From: Psychrobacter arcticus 273-4
GTDB taxonomy: Bacteria; Pseudomonadota; Gammaproteobacteria; Pseudomonadales; Moraxellaceae
Assembly (NCBI RefSeq): GCF_000012305.1
Contig: NC_007204.1
Location: 2,418,001 to 2,482,000 of the forward strand
Length of the DNA stretch: 64,000 nt
Direction: 5' to 3'
Position numbers and translations under genes: made by a program. This document shows positions 39,828-50,031 of this stretch, one piece after another. Every line of letters starts with the position of its first letter. The stretch's first letter is position 1. The notes under the pieces are model-generated. The model ran no database searches and was not told the origin of the DNA. It was given only the letters and a program-made list of their open reading frames with translations.

Positions 39828-40067
39828 ATGAAACTTGCTAAAACTATCGCAATGACGGCTCTTACTAGCTCTGCTCTTATTATGGGTGGCTGTGCTACTA
39901 ACGGATACAACAGTGGTTTGAGCAATACTGCAAAAGGCGCCACTGCTGGCGCTGTTGCTGGTGCGCTTATCAAAAGTAAAGGCGACAGCAAAGACATCGC
40001 TCGTGGCGCAATCGCTGGTGCTGCTCTTGGCGGCGCTGGTGGTTATATCTATGACCACACTAGATAA
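39828..40067 (+). CDS. Small glycine-zipper lipoprotein
   Basis: A 79-residue protein with a lipoprotein signal (MKLAKTIAMTALTSS then ALIMGGC, lipobox MGGC at about 19-22). A short linker is followed by two glycine-zipper segments (GATAGAVAGALI and GAIAGAALGGAGGYIYD). The family is like OsmB/SlyB-type glycine-zipper 2TM proteins of the outer membrane, whose function is mostly structural or stress-related. AGGTGAT precedes the ATG and a perfect terminator follows, so it is a single-gene unit. Confidence 0.88.
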   Translation: MKLAKTIAMTALTSSALIMGGCATNGYNSGLSNTAKGATAGAVAGALIKSKGDSKDIARGAIAGAALGGAGGYIYDHTR

Positions 40068-40134
40068 TAAGTTTTAAGCAGTTATTTTGGCAAATATGTT
40101 TTAATTAAAGATATTACCTAGCCAAATAGCTGAC

Positions 40135-40166
40135 AAAAAGCCTGCAATTAAATTGCAGGCTTTTTT
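40135..40166 (+). terminator. Rho-independent terminator
   Basis: A 15-bp perfect stem (AAAAAGCCTGCAATT / AATTGCAGGCTTTTT) with a single-base loop centre and T-run. Confidence 0.88.
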
Positions 40167-40214
40167 GTGTGTAACGATTATTATATTAACTGTTGTTATA
40201 CCCATCAATATAGC

Positions 40215-40352
40215 TATAGTTGAAATACTTTAAAGTCGCTACCGTATTGCTGGTGTAAATTTTTTGCAGCCTCTGTCTGCGTAGGCACAGCAAGCAAGAA
40301 AAATTTGCACCAGTAGTACGTGTTGTATCGATATTACTTTTCACCGACTATA
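40215..40352 (+). repeat. 138-bp interspersed repeat, copy F
   Basis: Full-length copy. Left arm GTATTGCTGG, right arm CCAGTAGTAC (G-U wobble at one pair). It lies 18 bp beyond the stop of the metallopeptidase gene. Confidence 0.93.
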
Positions 40353-40370
40353 TTTTTATAATAGGCAGTT

Positions 40371-41255
40371 TTATAAAGCACCGCTAAACGTATCACAAGT
40401 TTGCACATTACCACTCTCTAGACCACGCGTAAACCACTCTACACGCTGTTGGCTGGTACCATGAGTAAAGTTATCAGGTACTACTGCCCCGCCGCCTGCA
40501 CGTGCCAAGCGGTCATCACCAATTTGACCAGCCGCATTGATGGCTTCATCGATATCACCTGCCTCTAAAAACTGTACACGCTCTTGATTGCGCTGCGCCC
40601 AAACACCAGCAAAGCAATCGGCTTGTAGCTCTTGCAGTACAGACAATTTATTTGCTTGTGCACGAGTCACTTGACGGCTAGCTTCATTTACTTGCTGAGT
40701 AATACCAAGCAGTGTCTGCACATGGTGACCTACTTCATGGGAGATAACATAAGCTTGGGCAAAATCGCCAGCTTTGTTTTGATTTTCACTATCCCCTGAG
40801 TTTTGAATATCACCAGAGATACCAAGCTTTTGGCGCATTTCTACAAAAAACGACGTGTCCAAATAGACCGTCTGATCACCTGGGCAATAAAAAGGACCCG
40901 TCGCTGAGCTGGCACTACCACAGGCAGAACTGACTTGCCCATTAAATAAAATCAGTGACGGCTCTTTATACGTACTACCGCCCTCATTGAATATCTGATG
41001 CCAAACCTCTTCAGTATCCGCTAATACCACTTTGACAAACTGTGTATCGCGATCGTCACTAGTGGCCGGTTCAGTAGACGTGTTACCACCGCCTGCAACC
41101 TCTTGACCTGTCTGCAATGCGGTCATGGGATTTACCCCAAATACCAGCCATAAAATACCAGCAATAATGATACCACCGATACCGCCACCCATTATCTTAC
41201 CGCCACCACTACTGGTGCGCACGTTAGTACTGCCGCGTCTGCCTTGCCATTTCAT
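40371..41255 (-). CDS. ypfJ: YpfJ-type neutral zinc metallopeptidase
   Basis: A 294-residue membrane-anchored peptidase of the YpfJ family. It opens with the family marker MKWQGRRGSTNVR, then a glycine-rich stretch and one membrane helix at about 26-42 (GGIIIAGILWLVFGVNP). The catalytic domain follows with HEVGHH at 173-178 and a downstream ELQADCFAGVW segment, which supplies the third zinc ligand. Cysteine pairs (SSACGS, YCPGDQ, VQTCDTF) fit a periplasmic domain. Substrate is unknown in this family. Confidence 0.9.
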   Translation of the reverse strand: MKWQGRRGSTNVRTSSGGGKIMGGGIGGIIIAGILWLVFGVNPMTALQTGQEVAGGGNTSTEPATSDDRDTQFVKVVLADTEEVWHQIFNEGGSTYKEPSLILFNGQVSSACGSASSATGPFYCPGDQTVYLDTSFFVEMRQKLGISGDIQNSGDSENQNKAGDFAQAYVISHEVGHHVQTLLGITQQVNEASRQVTRAQANKLSVLQELQADCFAGVWAQRNQERVQFLEAGDIDEAINAAGQIGDDRLARAGGGAVVPDNFTHGTSQQRVEWFTRGLESGNVQTCDTFSGAL

Positions 41256-41799
41256 AATCTTACTCCCAAAAAATATGATATCTTATGCTGCTCATATCGA
41301 TTATTATTCATGTTATATATTTTTTAGCTCAATCCTTTGATTTCATATCTTGATAGGCTTTGCTAATTTTATCTGCCACAGACTACAAACTGCTTTAAAA
41401 CACTTAGCGCTTTTTTGTCTTTACAGACTGCTATCATGACTATTATTTGGCATCACTTATTAATCCGCTATTTTCTTTATTATTATGCTGTCATAAATAG
41501 TGCAAACAGATACAAAGTACCAGACATAAGAAATTTATCTGCAATAAGCAGATGTCGTTGATTATACGTCGATTAATTTAACTTTTTGTATGGATAATTA
41601 TGTTAGATAAGTAAAATAAAACCCTGTTTACAATTTTATTGTAACTTAATTGTACAACCTCTTTCTATGCAGAAAGAAATCATATAGAATGCTTGCAAGC
41701 TGAGTAGCTGCGACTAAGACCAGTTGAATATCTGAGAAATCTTGGATGTTCAACCTTTTTTGCTGCTACTGCTCATTTAATTATCCCGGAGAAAACCTT
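41256..41799 (+). other. Gene-free interval upstream of the acidic lipoprotein
   Basis: No credible reading frame in 544 bp. A hairpin CTTTCTATGCAGAAAG (41661-41676) and a -10-like TATAGAAT just after it are the only local features, and may belong to the lipoprotein promoter. Confidence 0.4.
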
Positions 41800-42138
41800 A
41801 TGAACTTAAAATTACTTGCTCTAGCTGGTATCATGACTGCAACTATGGGCTTAACTGCCTGTGATAGCAACAAAGAAAACGCTGCTGAAGATTTATCTGA
41901 CGCGAAAGAAGAAGTAACTGACGCTTCTGAGCAATTAGACGAAGCTGTTCCTGCTGAAGCAGAAGCTGCTGTTGCCGGTGCTGAAGCTGATATCGCTGAT
42001 GCACAACTTGCTACTGCTACTAACGAAATCGATGCTGAAGTACCTGTAGATGGTACTACTACTAGCGTTGACGTAGCTAGCGAAACTCCAGCTGTAGACG
42101 CAGCTGATGCAGTTGTAGTTGAAGAAGCAGCTAAGTAA
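41800..42138 (+). CDS. Small acidic lipoprotein, hypothetical
   Basis: From the ATG at 41800 (GGAGA 8 nt upstream) it has 112 residues. A lipoprotein signal ends in the lipobox LTAC at about residues 18-21 (MNLKLLALAGIMTATMGLTAC). The mature part is almost wholly Ala, Glu, Asp, Val and Thr, first as a predicted helix (DLSDAKEEVTDASEQLDEAV) and then as a disordered acidic tail. No family is recognised. It resembles in composition the anchored protein at 19018-19428, though not in sequence. A terminator follows directly. Confidence 0.75.
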   Translation: MNLKLLALAGIMTATMGLTACDSNKENAAEDLSDAKEEVTDASEQLDEAVPAEAEAAVAGAEADIADAQLATATNEIDAEVPVDGTTTSVDVASETPAVDAADAVVVEEAAK

Positions 42139-42170
42139 TTTTTATTTTTATAAATAAAAATACTGTACTG

Positions 42171-42200
42171 AAAAAAAGAGAGCCTATGCTCTCTTTTTTT
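42171..42200 (+). terminator. Rho-independent terminator after the acidic lipoprotein
   Basis: A 13-bp perfect stem (AAAAAAAGAGAGC / GCTCTCTTTTTTT) with a CTAT loop. Confidence 0.9.
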
Positions 42201-42223
42201 ATGCCTGTAATTTATGTTTTGTA

Positions 42224-42361
42224 TATAGTTGAAATACTTTAAAGTCGCTACAGTATTGCTGGTGTAAATTTTTTGCAGCCTCTGTCTGCGTAGGCACAGC
42301 AAGCAAGAAAAATTTGCACCAGTAGTACCTGTTGTATCGATATTACTTTTCACCGACTATA
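42224..42361 (+). repeat. 138-bp interspersed repeat, copy G
   Basis: Full-length copy. Left arm GTATTGCTGG preceded by ACA, right arm CCAGTAGTAC (G-U wobble). Lies between the lipoprotein terminator and ihfA. Confidence 0.93.
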
Positions 42362-42379
42362 ACTAAAACAATGTCGCAT

Positions 42380-42436
42380 AAAAAAGTGATGGCTATGACA
42401 GTCGATTTAACAGACAACTGCGAACCATCACTTTTC
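42380..42436 (-). terminator. Probable terminator after ihfA
   Basis: Stem AAAAGTGATGG / CCATCACTTTT encloses about 32 nt with an inner CAGT / ACTG pairing. T-run on the minus strand. Confidence 0.5.
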
Positions 42437-42453
42437 AATCCTACTCACTACTA

Positions 42454-42753
42454 TTATTGATCAAATAGGCGCTCATCGACCTGTTGACGGAATTTCTGTC
42501 CTGTTTTAAAGGTCACAACGCGGCGTGCTGATACCGCAACGGGCTCCCCTGTCTTAGGATTACGACCTGGGCGGCTATTTTTGTCTTTTAGCTCAAAGTT
42601 GCCAAAGCCTGAAAGCTTGACCTCTTTGCCATCAATCAAACTCTCTGACAATTCGTCAAAAAAATTCTCCACCAAACAGCGACCCTCTTGGCGTGTTAGG
42701 TTTAGGTGACTCATCAAATGCTCAATCATGTCAGATTTGGTTAAGGTGCTCAC
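42454..42753 (-). CDS. ihfA: Integration host factor alpha subunit
   Basis: A DNA-bending protein subunit, 99 residues, the normal length. HU/IHF-fold features are [11 protein letters not shown] at the N terminus, [14 protein letters not shown], and the DNA-binding arm [20 protein letters not shown] with the intercalating proline. The sequence and its position after pheT identify the alpha subunit. A hairpin in the 247-bp gap from pheT may reduce readthrough, so ihfA may also have its own promoter. Confidence 0.94.
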   Translation of the reverse strand: MSTLTKSDMIEHLMSHLNLTRQEGRCLVENFFDELSESLIDGKEVKLSGFGNFELKDKNSRPGRNPKTGEPVAVSARRVVTFKTGQKFRQQVDERLFDQ

Positions 42754-42948
42754 AGTACGACTCCTATGCTATGTCGTGATGTCGAATATCATGGTTTAGC
42801 GGTATGAGAATTAATGTTAGCTATTATAAAGGTTTTTGTACGTCTTTTTAATAAAGCCTGCATTAAAATCCTTTATTAATAACCACTTAACTTACTCTAT
42901 GAATAAAATCTTCTATCAGGTAATAATTTTTATAAATAGCAAAAATCC

Positions 42949-42973
42949 ATAGCCTCCTTTATATTGAGGCTAT
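42949..42973 (-). terminator. Hairpin between pheT and ihfA, possible attenuator
   Basis: Perfect 8-bp stem (ATAGCCTC / GAGGCTAT) with a 9-nt loop, followed on the minus strand by GGATTTTT. It could partially terminate transcription from pheT. Confidence 0.5.
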
Positions 42974-43000
42974 AGAGTATCTGTCTATTATGATTAGAGG

Positions 43001-45406
43001 TTAGCTGTCGCGCAGCTGTGCTGAATGCTCAACCGTTAATGCTTGTACCACTTTATCAGTGGCAGTTTTTACAGCATCATCCGATAAGGTTTGCGTTTTA
43101 TCTTGCCATATTAATGCAAAGGCTAATGAACGTTGACCTGCTGGCACTTTTTCGCCTTGATATACATCAAACAACCAAAGATCAGTCAAGAGTGTACCTG
43201 ATGCCTTGCGTATGGTTGACTCTAGCGTTTGAAGGCTGATGTCGCTGTCTACTAATATAGCAATATCGCGGCGCACTTGCGGGAACTTACTTGGGGTGGT
43301 GATGGCATGCTGTTCACGAGCAAGCGTCAGCAATGGTGCCAGTGACAACTGTGCAACCCAAGTGGTTGTCAGATCTAACTGTTTGGCAGTATTCGGATGT
43401 AATTGTCCAAGCCAGCCGACATACTGATCATCGATATATAGCTTAGCGCTTTGTCCAGGGTGCAAGAAAGCAAGCTGACTACGCTCATAGCGGATACGCG
43501 CATTATCGATTTTCGCTGGTAATAACTGCTCAATATCATGCTTGAGATCATAAAAGTCTAACGCACGGTTTTGATAAGCTTGCTCATCCCAAACGTCACC
43601 AACTGCTACTATAGCAATACTTGGCGTTTGTACTAAATCACTCACACTATGACCGACAAAACTTAAACCGGTCTCAAAAAAACGCACGCGTGATTGCTGG
43701 CGATTTAAGTTGTATTGTACGCAAGGCAATAAGCTTGATAATAATGTACGGCGCATCACCGCCAAGTCGCTAGAGATAGGATTGGCTAATGCTAATACCT
43801 CACCTAATGCTTTATCATCAAGCAAGGCTTCTAATTTGGCATCACTAAAACTAAAGCTAATCGCTTCCATATAGCCGTTATCAACCAAAGCAAGCTTCAT
43901 CTCATGCGTCAAATCTGCGGTATCGTCATAGTCCATGCTGACTTGCAAATGTGGCAATATGCTTGGGATGTTGTCATAGCCATAGATACGAGCAATCTCT
44001 TCGATGAGGTCTTCTTTAATACTCATGTCGAAGCGATACGATGGCGGCGTGCAAATAAGGCTATCTGCTTGCTGCTCTACTTTAAACCCTAATTGGGTCA
44101 AAATACGCACCATAACTACTGGCTCAATTTCAATACCAATGACGTCACGAACCTTTGTAATCGGCAATGTAATAGGCGCACGAGCAGGTAAATGATCGCT
44201 ATTCTCCATTGCGACGATTTGTCCCGCTTGGCTACCTGTGACGCTAGTAATCAAATCAACTGCACGCGCTAAAGCAAGCGCTGGCAACTCAAAATCAACA
44301 CCTCTCTCAAAACGTTGTGAGGCATCGGTATGCAAACCAAAACGGCGTGCGCGCGCAGCAATTGCTAATGGATTAAAAAAAGCACTCTCCAACACAATAT
44401 TGGTCGTGCTATCAGTCACACTGCTACGCTGACCACCCATGATACCCGCTAGAGCAAGTGCGCCTTTATCATCAGCAATCACCAATTCATCACCCGTTAA
44501 GCTGATGGTTTGCTCATTCAGTAAAGTAATGGTTTCTTCAGGCTGTGCCAAACGCACCACGATATCCCCGACGATAGTATCGGCATCAAACGCATGTAAC
44601 GGTTGACCCAATTCCATCAAGACATAGTTGGTCACATCAACCAAAAAGTTGTGCGAACGTAGTCCTGACTGCACTAGTGCATCTTGCATCCATTTTGGCG
44701 TATCGATAGTACGATCAATATTGCTTATCGACTGTAAAAAGTAGCGTGGACAAGCTTCAACCGCACTGACGGTCACAGCTGGCATCGCTTCGTTGTGAAT
44801 AACTTGATTGTTGTCAGGGATATTTGGCATTTGTAACGGCAAATCATTAATCACTGATATCTCGCGCGCAATACCACGTACGCTAAAGCAATCACCGCGA
44901 TTTGGGGTGATGGAGATATCCAATATTTGATTGTCTAAACCCAAATATTCACGGATATCGGTACCAATCGGTGCATCAGTAGGTAGCTCAAGCAGACCAT
45001 CAATGTTATCGGTTAAATCAATTTCAGATGCGCCGCAGAGCATACCGTTAGAGTCGACACCGCGTAGGTTACCATTTTTAATTTTAAAGCCCGTACCATC
45101 ATCAGAAGGTAAAACGGCACCAACGGTAGCAACAGGTACTTTCATACCAACAGTAACGTTGGGCGCGCCGCAAACGATTTGTAATGGCTCAACTGCACCA
45201 ATATTGACCTGCGTCACGCGCAATTTATCCGCATCTGGATGCTGCTCGACGCTAATTACTTCGCCGACGACCACACCGCTAAAGGCACGGGCAACCGCAA
45301 AGCGATCGTCGATCTCAAGCCCTGCCATCGTTAGTTGGTCTGCCAATTGTTCACTGCTATTGTTGGGATTTACCCATTGACGTAGCCACTGTTCGCTAAT
45401 TTTCAT
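43001..45406 (-). CDS. pheT: Phenylalanyl-tRNA synthetase beta subunit
   Basis: The large subunit of the (alpha-beta)2 enzyme charging tRNA-Phe. At 801 residues it is full length. It has the N-terminal tRNA-binding (EMAP-like) domain (VVVGEVISVEQHPDADKLRV region), the B3/B4 editing domain (NYVLMELGQPLHAFDADTI), the B5 domain (EIARIYGYDNIPSILP) and the C-terminal ferredoxin-like anticodon-binding domain (KFPQVRRDIAILVD). It follows pheS by 59 bp, so the two are co-transcribed. Confidence 0.96.
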   Translation of the reverse strand: MKISEQWLRQWVNPNNSSEQLADQLTMAGLEIDDRFAVARAFSGVVVGEVISVEQHPDADKLRVTQVNIGAVEPLQIVCGAPNVTVGMKVPVATVGAVLPSDDGTGFKIKNGNLRGVDSNGMLCGASEIDLTDNIDGLLELPTDAPIGTDIREYLGLDNQILDISITPNRGDCFSVRGIAREISVINDLPLQMPNIPDNNQVIHNEAMPAVTVSAVEACPRYFLQSISNIDRTIDTPKWMQDALVQSGLRSHNFLVDVTNYVLMELGQPLHAFDADTIVGDIVVRLAQPEETITLLNEQTISLTGDELVIADDKGALALAGIMGGQRSSVTDSTTNIVLESAFFNPLAIAARARRFGLHTDASQRFERGVDFELPALALARAVDLITSVTGSQAGQIVAMENSDHLPARAPITLPITKVRDVIGIEIEPVVMVRILTQLGFKVEQQADSLICTPPSYRFDMSIKEDLIEEIARIYGYDNIPSILPHLQVSMDYDDTADLTHEMKLALVDNGYMEAISFSFSDAKLEALLDDKALGEVLALANPISSDLAVMRRTLLSSLLPCVQYNLNRQQSRVRFFETGLSFVGHSVSDLVQTPSIAIVAVGDVWDEQAYQNRALDFYDLKHDIEQLLPAKIDNARIRYERSQLAFLHPGQSAKLYIDDQYVGWLGQLHPNTAKQLDLTTTWVAQLSLAPLLTLAREQHAITTPSKFPQVRRDIAILVDSDISLQTLESTIRKASGTLLTDLWLFDVYQGEKVPAGQRSLAFALIWQDKTQTLSDDAVKTATDKVVQALTVEHSAQLRDS

Positions 45407-45465
45407 AAATATCTCGGATCAAAATTTTGGAGTAAAGGTAGACGTATTATTATTAAAAATAAAAT

Positions 45466-46596
<1,131 letters not shown>

Positions 46597-46714
46597 TCAT
46601 TTAAAAATAACGTTAGTTACATGAATGGCTTGAATATTTAGACGATGATAAAGGCTGTTTTATAAAAACGTATTGTGCTCTGGCGCTAAAAATAGGCAGT
46701 AAGATAATATGATA

Positions 46715-46746
46715 TAAAAAAAGCCACCGACCAGCGGTAGCTTTTA
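46715..46746 (-). terminator. Terminator after rplT
   Basis: Stem AAAAGC-C-ACCG / CGGT-A-GCTTTT with one mismatch, and a seven-T run on the minus strand. It separates rpmI-rplT from pheST, so pheS should have its own promoter in 46522-46714. Confidence 0.7.
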
Positions 46747-46844
46747 TTAATATCGTACTATTAATCAATATTATTCCTATCCATGTAGATAACTACTTAT
46801 CAATAATGACTCAACAAGCAGTATATCTAGAGGATGGCTAATAT

Positions 46845-47201
46845 TTATGCCAGTTCCGCTTTAGCTTTTTCGACCAACGCTGTGAAAGTCGCTGCATCAT
46901 GCATAGCGATGTCAGCAAGTACGCGACGATCGATTGCAATGTTAGCTTTTTTCATGCCATTGATAAAGCGGCTATAGCTTAAGCCGTTTAAGCGTGCACC
47001 AGCATTGATACGTGCAATCCAAAGACGACGGAAAGTACGTTTTTTGTTGCGACGGTCACGATAAGCATATTGACCAGCTTTGGTCACTGCTTGTACCGCT
47101 ACACGATAAACACGTGAACGGGCACCGTAGTAGCCTTTTGCGCGTTTTAGGATTTTTTTGTGACGACGATTCGCCTGTACACCACGTTTTACACGGGCCA
47201 T
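46845..47201 (-). CDS. rplT: 50S ribosomal protein L20
   Basis: A primary rRNA-binding protein needed for large-subunit assembly. Its 118 residues have the basic N-terminal extension ([19 protein letters not shown]) and the globular domain with [19 protein letters not shown]20 is a known autoregulator of its own operon in other bacteria. No comparable leader structure is obvious to me here. It follows rpmI by 135 bp. Confidence 0.97.
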   Translation of the reverse strand: MARVKRGVQANRRHKKILKRAKGYYGARSRVYRVAVQAVTKAGQYAYRDRRNKKRTFRRLWIARINAGARLNGLSYSRFINGMKKANIAIDRRVLADIAMHDAATFTALVEKAKAELA

Positions 47202-47336
47202 AAATTACTCCAAGATTTCTTTAATGACTGTTAAGCGAGTAACGATGTTATTAACACATAAACATCGTTGTCAGATTGCAACGTCAAATCTGTTTAATCA
47301 CAATATTTTTGATTAAACCCAAATGACAATAGGCTA

Positions 47337-47534
47337 TTAGATGTATGGGCACATACGACGAACTGCTGCTTCGTCAGACTTGTCCACCATCTTAAGACCG
47401 CGCAACTGGCGAATACGCTTGGCTGATTTCTTGGTCAAGATATGGCTTTTGAATGCTTGCTTGCGCTTGAAGCCGTTCGCTGTTTTTTTGAAGCGTTTAG
47501 CGGCACCGCTTCTGGTTTTCATCTTAACTTTCAT
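47337..47534 (-). CDS. rpmI: 50S ribosomal protein L35
   Basis: A 65-residue, very basic protein. [18 protein letters not shown] and [16 protein letters not shown] match the L35 family. It is the first gene of a rpmI-rplT unit. In many genomes infC directly precedes it, but here the upstream 470 bp hold no infC. Confidence 0.97.
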   Translation of the reverse strand: MKVKMKTRSGAAKRFKKTANGFKRKQAFKSHILTKKSAKRIRQLRGLKMVDKSDEAAVRRMCPYI

Positions 47535-47645
47535 GATGATTTGCCTCTTTGTCTTTGATAGAACCTGGTCGTCAAATAGTGAAAACAGAATAGTCGCTGT
47601 AAAAACAAGTACTAAACCTCTATTTGCCTCGAGGTGGGAGGCGCT

Positions 47646-47675
47646 ATTTTAGCAGATAGGTCACTGTTTTGCCAA
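47646..47675 (-). promoter_or_regulatory. Candidate promoter for rpmI-rplT
   Basis: On the minus strand a -35 TTGGCA (47670-47675), 18 bp, then an extended -10 TGCTAAAAT (core TAAAAT, 47646-47651). About 110 bp of leader would precede rpmI and contains a GCCTC / GAGGC hairpin (47626-47643). Confidence 0.65.
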
Positions 47676-47822
47676 GGAAAGTTTTGACTTCCTACTCTCA
47701 CTGACAATTCTTAGTAAAAACTAATAACCTTTAACCCATATTTATCTTCAAAGGTTTCATAAATAAAAATCTAAAAGTAAAATATGAGTGTTCACAAATC
47801 TGTTGTGACTAATTAACAATTA

Positions 47823-47853
47823 TTGGTCTATCAAAATGCAGCTCAGGTATAAT
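47823..47853 (+). promoter_or_regulatory. Candidate promoter for hisIE
   Basis: A -35 TTGGTC (47823-47828) and a consensus -10 TATAAT (47848-47853) with 19-bp spacing. The leader would be about 145 nt. No histidine-rich leader peptide is seen. Confidence 0.45.
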
Positions 47854-48005
47854 TGTCACTTATTTACTGTCATTAAAATATTGAATATCAGTCTAAGCTA
47901 TGTTTAAGTAGTGATTGCGTCTTAATAAAGCTTTAACATAGCGCATCCTGAATCCTGTTATTTAACAAACACCTTACTTCTTTCCAATTATAAGACGACA
48001 GATAA

Positions 48006-48854
48006 ATGATGACTTTACCTGCTTGGCTGACTGCCGTAAATTTTAATGCTGATGGTTTGATTCCTGCAATTGCGCAAGATCATGAGTCAGGACGTATTTT
48101 GATGATGGCTTGGATGAATGCTGAGTCGCTACAATTGACTGCCGATACACAGACCGCAGTTTATTTTTCGCGTTCACGTGCCAAGTTATGGCATAAGGGC
48201 GAGTCGTCAGGGCATACGCAACGTGTGCATGATATTCGTCTAGATTGTGACGCCGATGTGATTGTGCTGAGTGTGACTCAAGCAGGTGGTATCGCTTGTC
48301 ATACTGGTCGCGAATCTTGTTTTTATCAGCGTTTGGATTTATCAGGGCAAACGCCTGAGTGGCAAACGGTCGATAAAGTAATAAAAGATCCAGCAGAGAT
48401 TTATCATTCGAATGAAGTGGCCAATCCTCCACCAACCAACGATGCGACAGCTCATAACTCAGTCAGTTTTGATGCTGATGCTAATCAAGCCAAAGCAGAT
48501 AAGACCTCAATTTTACAGCAACTGGATCGAGTGTTAGCAGAACGTAAACAAGCCGACGCTGATAGTTCTTATGTGGCGAGTCTATATGACAAAGGTCTCA
48601 ATAAAATATTAGAAAAAGTCGGTGAAGAAAGTACTGAGAGTATCATCGCTGCCAAAGACTTTGCTAATTGCGACGAAAACATAGATAAATCGCAATATGA
48701 TGAGGCACGTTCTGAGCTCATCTATGAAGTGGCAGATGTCTGGTTTCATACTTTAGTTGGGCTGGCATGGTTCGGTATCGAATCAGATGCGGTATTAAAC
48801 GAGTTAGGACGACGCTTTGGTCTATCAGGTATTGATGAAAAGGCGGCGCGATAG
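48006..48854 (+). CDS. hisIE: Bifunctional phosphoribosyl-AMP cyclohydrolase / phosphoribosyl-ATP pyrophosphatase
   Basis: Carries out steps 2 and 3 of histidine synthesis. In 282 residues, the HisI domain comes first (about 10-125): [30 protein letters not shown] and [12 protein letters not shown], with zinc cysteines in [18 protein letters not shown] variable Asn/Asp linker (about 130-165) follows. The HisE domain is at 166-282 ([35 protein letters not shown] and [13 protein letters not shown]). The start may be the second ATG. It is followed by tatABC, an order also found in pseudomonads, where hisI and hisE are separate genes. Confidence 0.94.
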   Translation: MMTLPAWLTAVNFNADGLIPAIAQDHESGRILMMAWMNAESLQLTADTQTAVYFSRSRAKLWHKGESSGHTQRVHDIRLDCDADVIVLSVTQAGGIACHTGRESCFYQRLDLSGQTPEWQTVDKVIKDPAEIYHSNEVANPPPTNDATAHNSVSFDADANQAKADKTSILQQLDRVLAERKQADADSSYVASLYDKGLNKILEKVGEESTESIIAAKDFANCDENIDKSQYDEARSELIYEVADVWFHTLVGLAWFGIESDAVLNELGRRFGLSGIDEKAAR

Positions 48855-49042
48855 TTTTGATAAGCTAAGGCGCTGCCCTGTTTGATTATTGTTACTTTCA
48901 CCTTTTTGTCACAAGTGCAGGTTATAATATAGCTCTGTTTCATTTCGCATGGTATGTCGAGAATTTTTATTGAATATATCGATATTTGATAAACTCAAAG
49001 TAGGCATACAAAGACTGAAAACCAAGATACAAGGATACCTTT

Positions 49043-49306
49043 ATGGGTAGTTTTTCTATTACGCATTGGCTGATATTATTGGTGGTGGTGGTGGTGGTAT
49101 TTGGCACCTCTAAGCTAAGAAATGCTGGTAAAGATTTGGGCGGCGCAGTCAAAGGGTTTAAAGAAGCGGTCAAAGATGAAAATACTGAGCACGCTAAAAA
49201 ACATGTGGTGCTTGATCATGATGCTGGCACAAATCCACCAAACATAACAGGCACTCAGTCTGATACGACTTCAGCCAATAAAGTTGATGACACACACAAT
49301 GTATAA
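49043..49306 (+). CDS. tatA: Sec-independent translocase component TatA
   Basis: The pore-forming subunit of the twin-arginine transport system. Its 87 residues open with [20 protein letters not shown], a short membrane helix, then [20 protein letters not shown], the amphipathic helix with the FGxxKLP/R-type hinge. An acidic, disordered tail follows. It heads a tatABC unit, 188 bp after hisIE. Confidence 0.94.
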   Translation: MGSFSITHWLILLVVVVVVFGTSKLRNAGKDLGGAVKGFKEAVKDENTEHAKKHVVLDHDAGTNPPNITGTQSDTTSANKVDDTHNV

Positions 49307-49341
49307 TACGTACGGTATATAGACGGTGATACTGAACCATT

Positions 49342-50031
49342 ATGTTTGATATTGGGTTTTCTGAATTACTGCTTTTTGGCGTCATCGCCTTAATTGTCTT
49401 GGGTCCTGAAAAGCTGCCGCAAGCAGCCCGTACGGCTGGGCAATGGTATGCCAAAATTCGTCGTACCGTTTCCACCTTGCAGTCTGAAATTGAAGCGGAA
49501 CTTGACTTGGCTGAAACTCGTCAACTGATGCAAAAAGAGCTTGCTAAAATTCGCCAAACTGAAGCAGAAATGCGGCGTGAAATGGCAGAGATGCGCGGTA
49601 GTATAAAAGAGTTTGAACATTCACAAAGTCAGAACCTTAAAACCTCCGACAAGGCCGCCTCACCTGCCAATCAAGCAAATAATGATAGTGCTATACAAAA
49701 TAATAATGAGCCAGCGACGTTTTCTTATGCTTATGGGCAAAGTAACAACCTAACCGACAGTCAACAGTTATCAAATCAGGATATAACCAGCATTAATAGT
49801 GATGCAGTAACAGACTCTTCTACTATTAAGCAGCCTGCTCAGCCTTTGATCACTAAGCCGTGGGAAAACATGTGGTTCCGCCTTGGCGCTTATGATAAAG
49901 CGCGTCGCTTACCTGCCGTGCCCTACTTACCCAACTATAAAGCCGATATTTTATTAAACAGCTCTTTTGATAGCTCTTTTGATAGCCCTTTAAATACACA
50001 GGCTTCTGTAAATCAGCAGGAGAGTGAGTAA
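49342..50031 (+). CDS. tatB: Sec-independent translocase component TatB
   Basis: Receives twin-arginine precursor proteins together with TatC. The N terminus MFDIGFSELLLFGVIALIVL is the membrane helix, with the conserved Glu at position 8 and GPEKLPQAART next. A long helical segment (about 45-110) is rich in Glu and Gln, and the remaining tail is low-complexity Asn/Ser/Gln. Its 229 residues are longer than in E. coli because of this tail. The stop overlaps the tatC start by one base (TAATG). Confidence 0.92.
   Translation: MFDIGFSELLLFGVIALIVLGPEKLPQAARTAGQWYAKIRRTVSTLQSEIEAELDLAETRQLMQKELAKIRQTEAEMRREMAEMRGSIKEFEHSQSQNLKTSDKAASPANQANNDSAIQNNNEPATFSYAYGQSNNLTDSQQLSNQDITSINSDAVTDSSTIKQPAQPLITKPWENMWFRLGAYDKARRLPAVPYLPNYKADILLNSSFDSSFDSPLNTQASVNQQESE

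Noticed and set aside
41781..42353. 190-codon minus-strand frame over the acidic lipoprotein and repeat copy G
   Set aside because: It is antisense to a gene with a clear signal peptide, and its first 50 residues are just the translated repeat. The same repeat-derived residues appear in the frame at 16652-16864.
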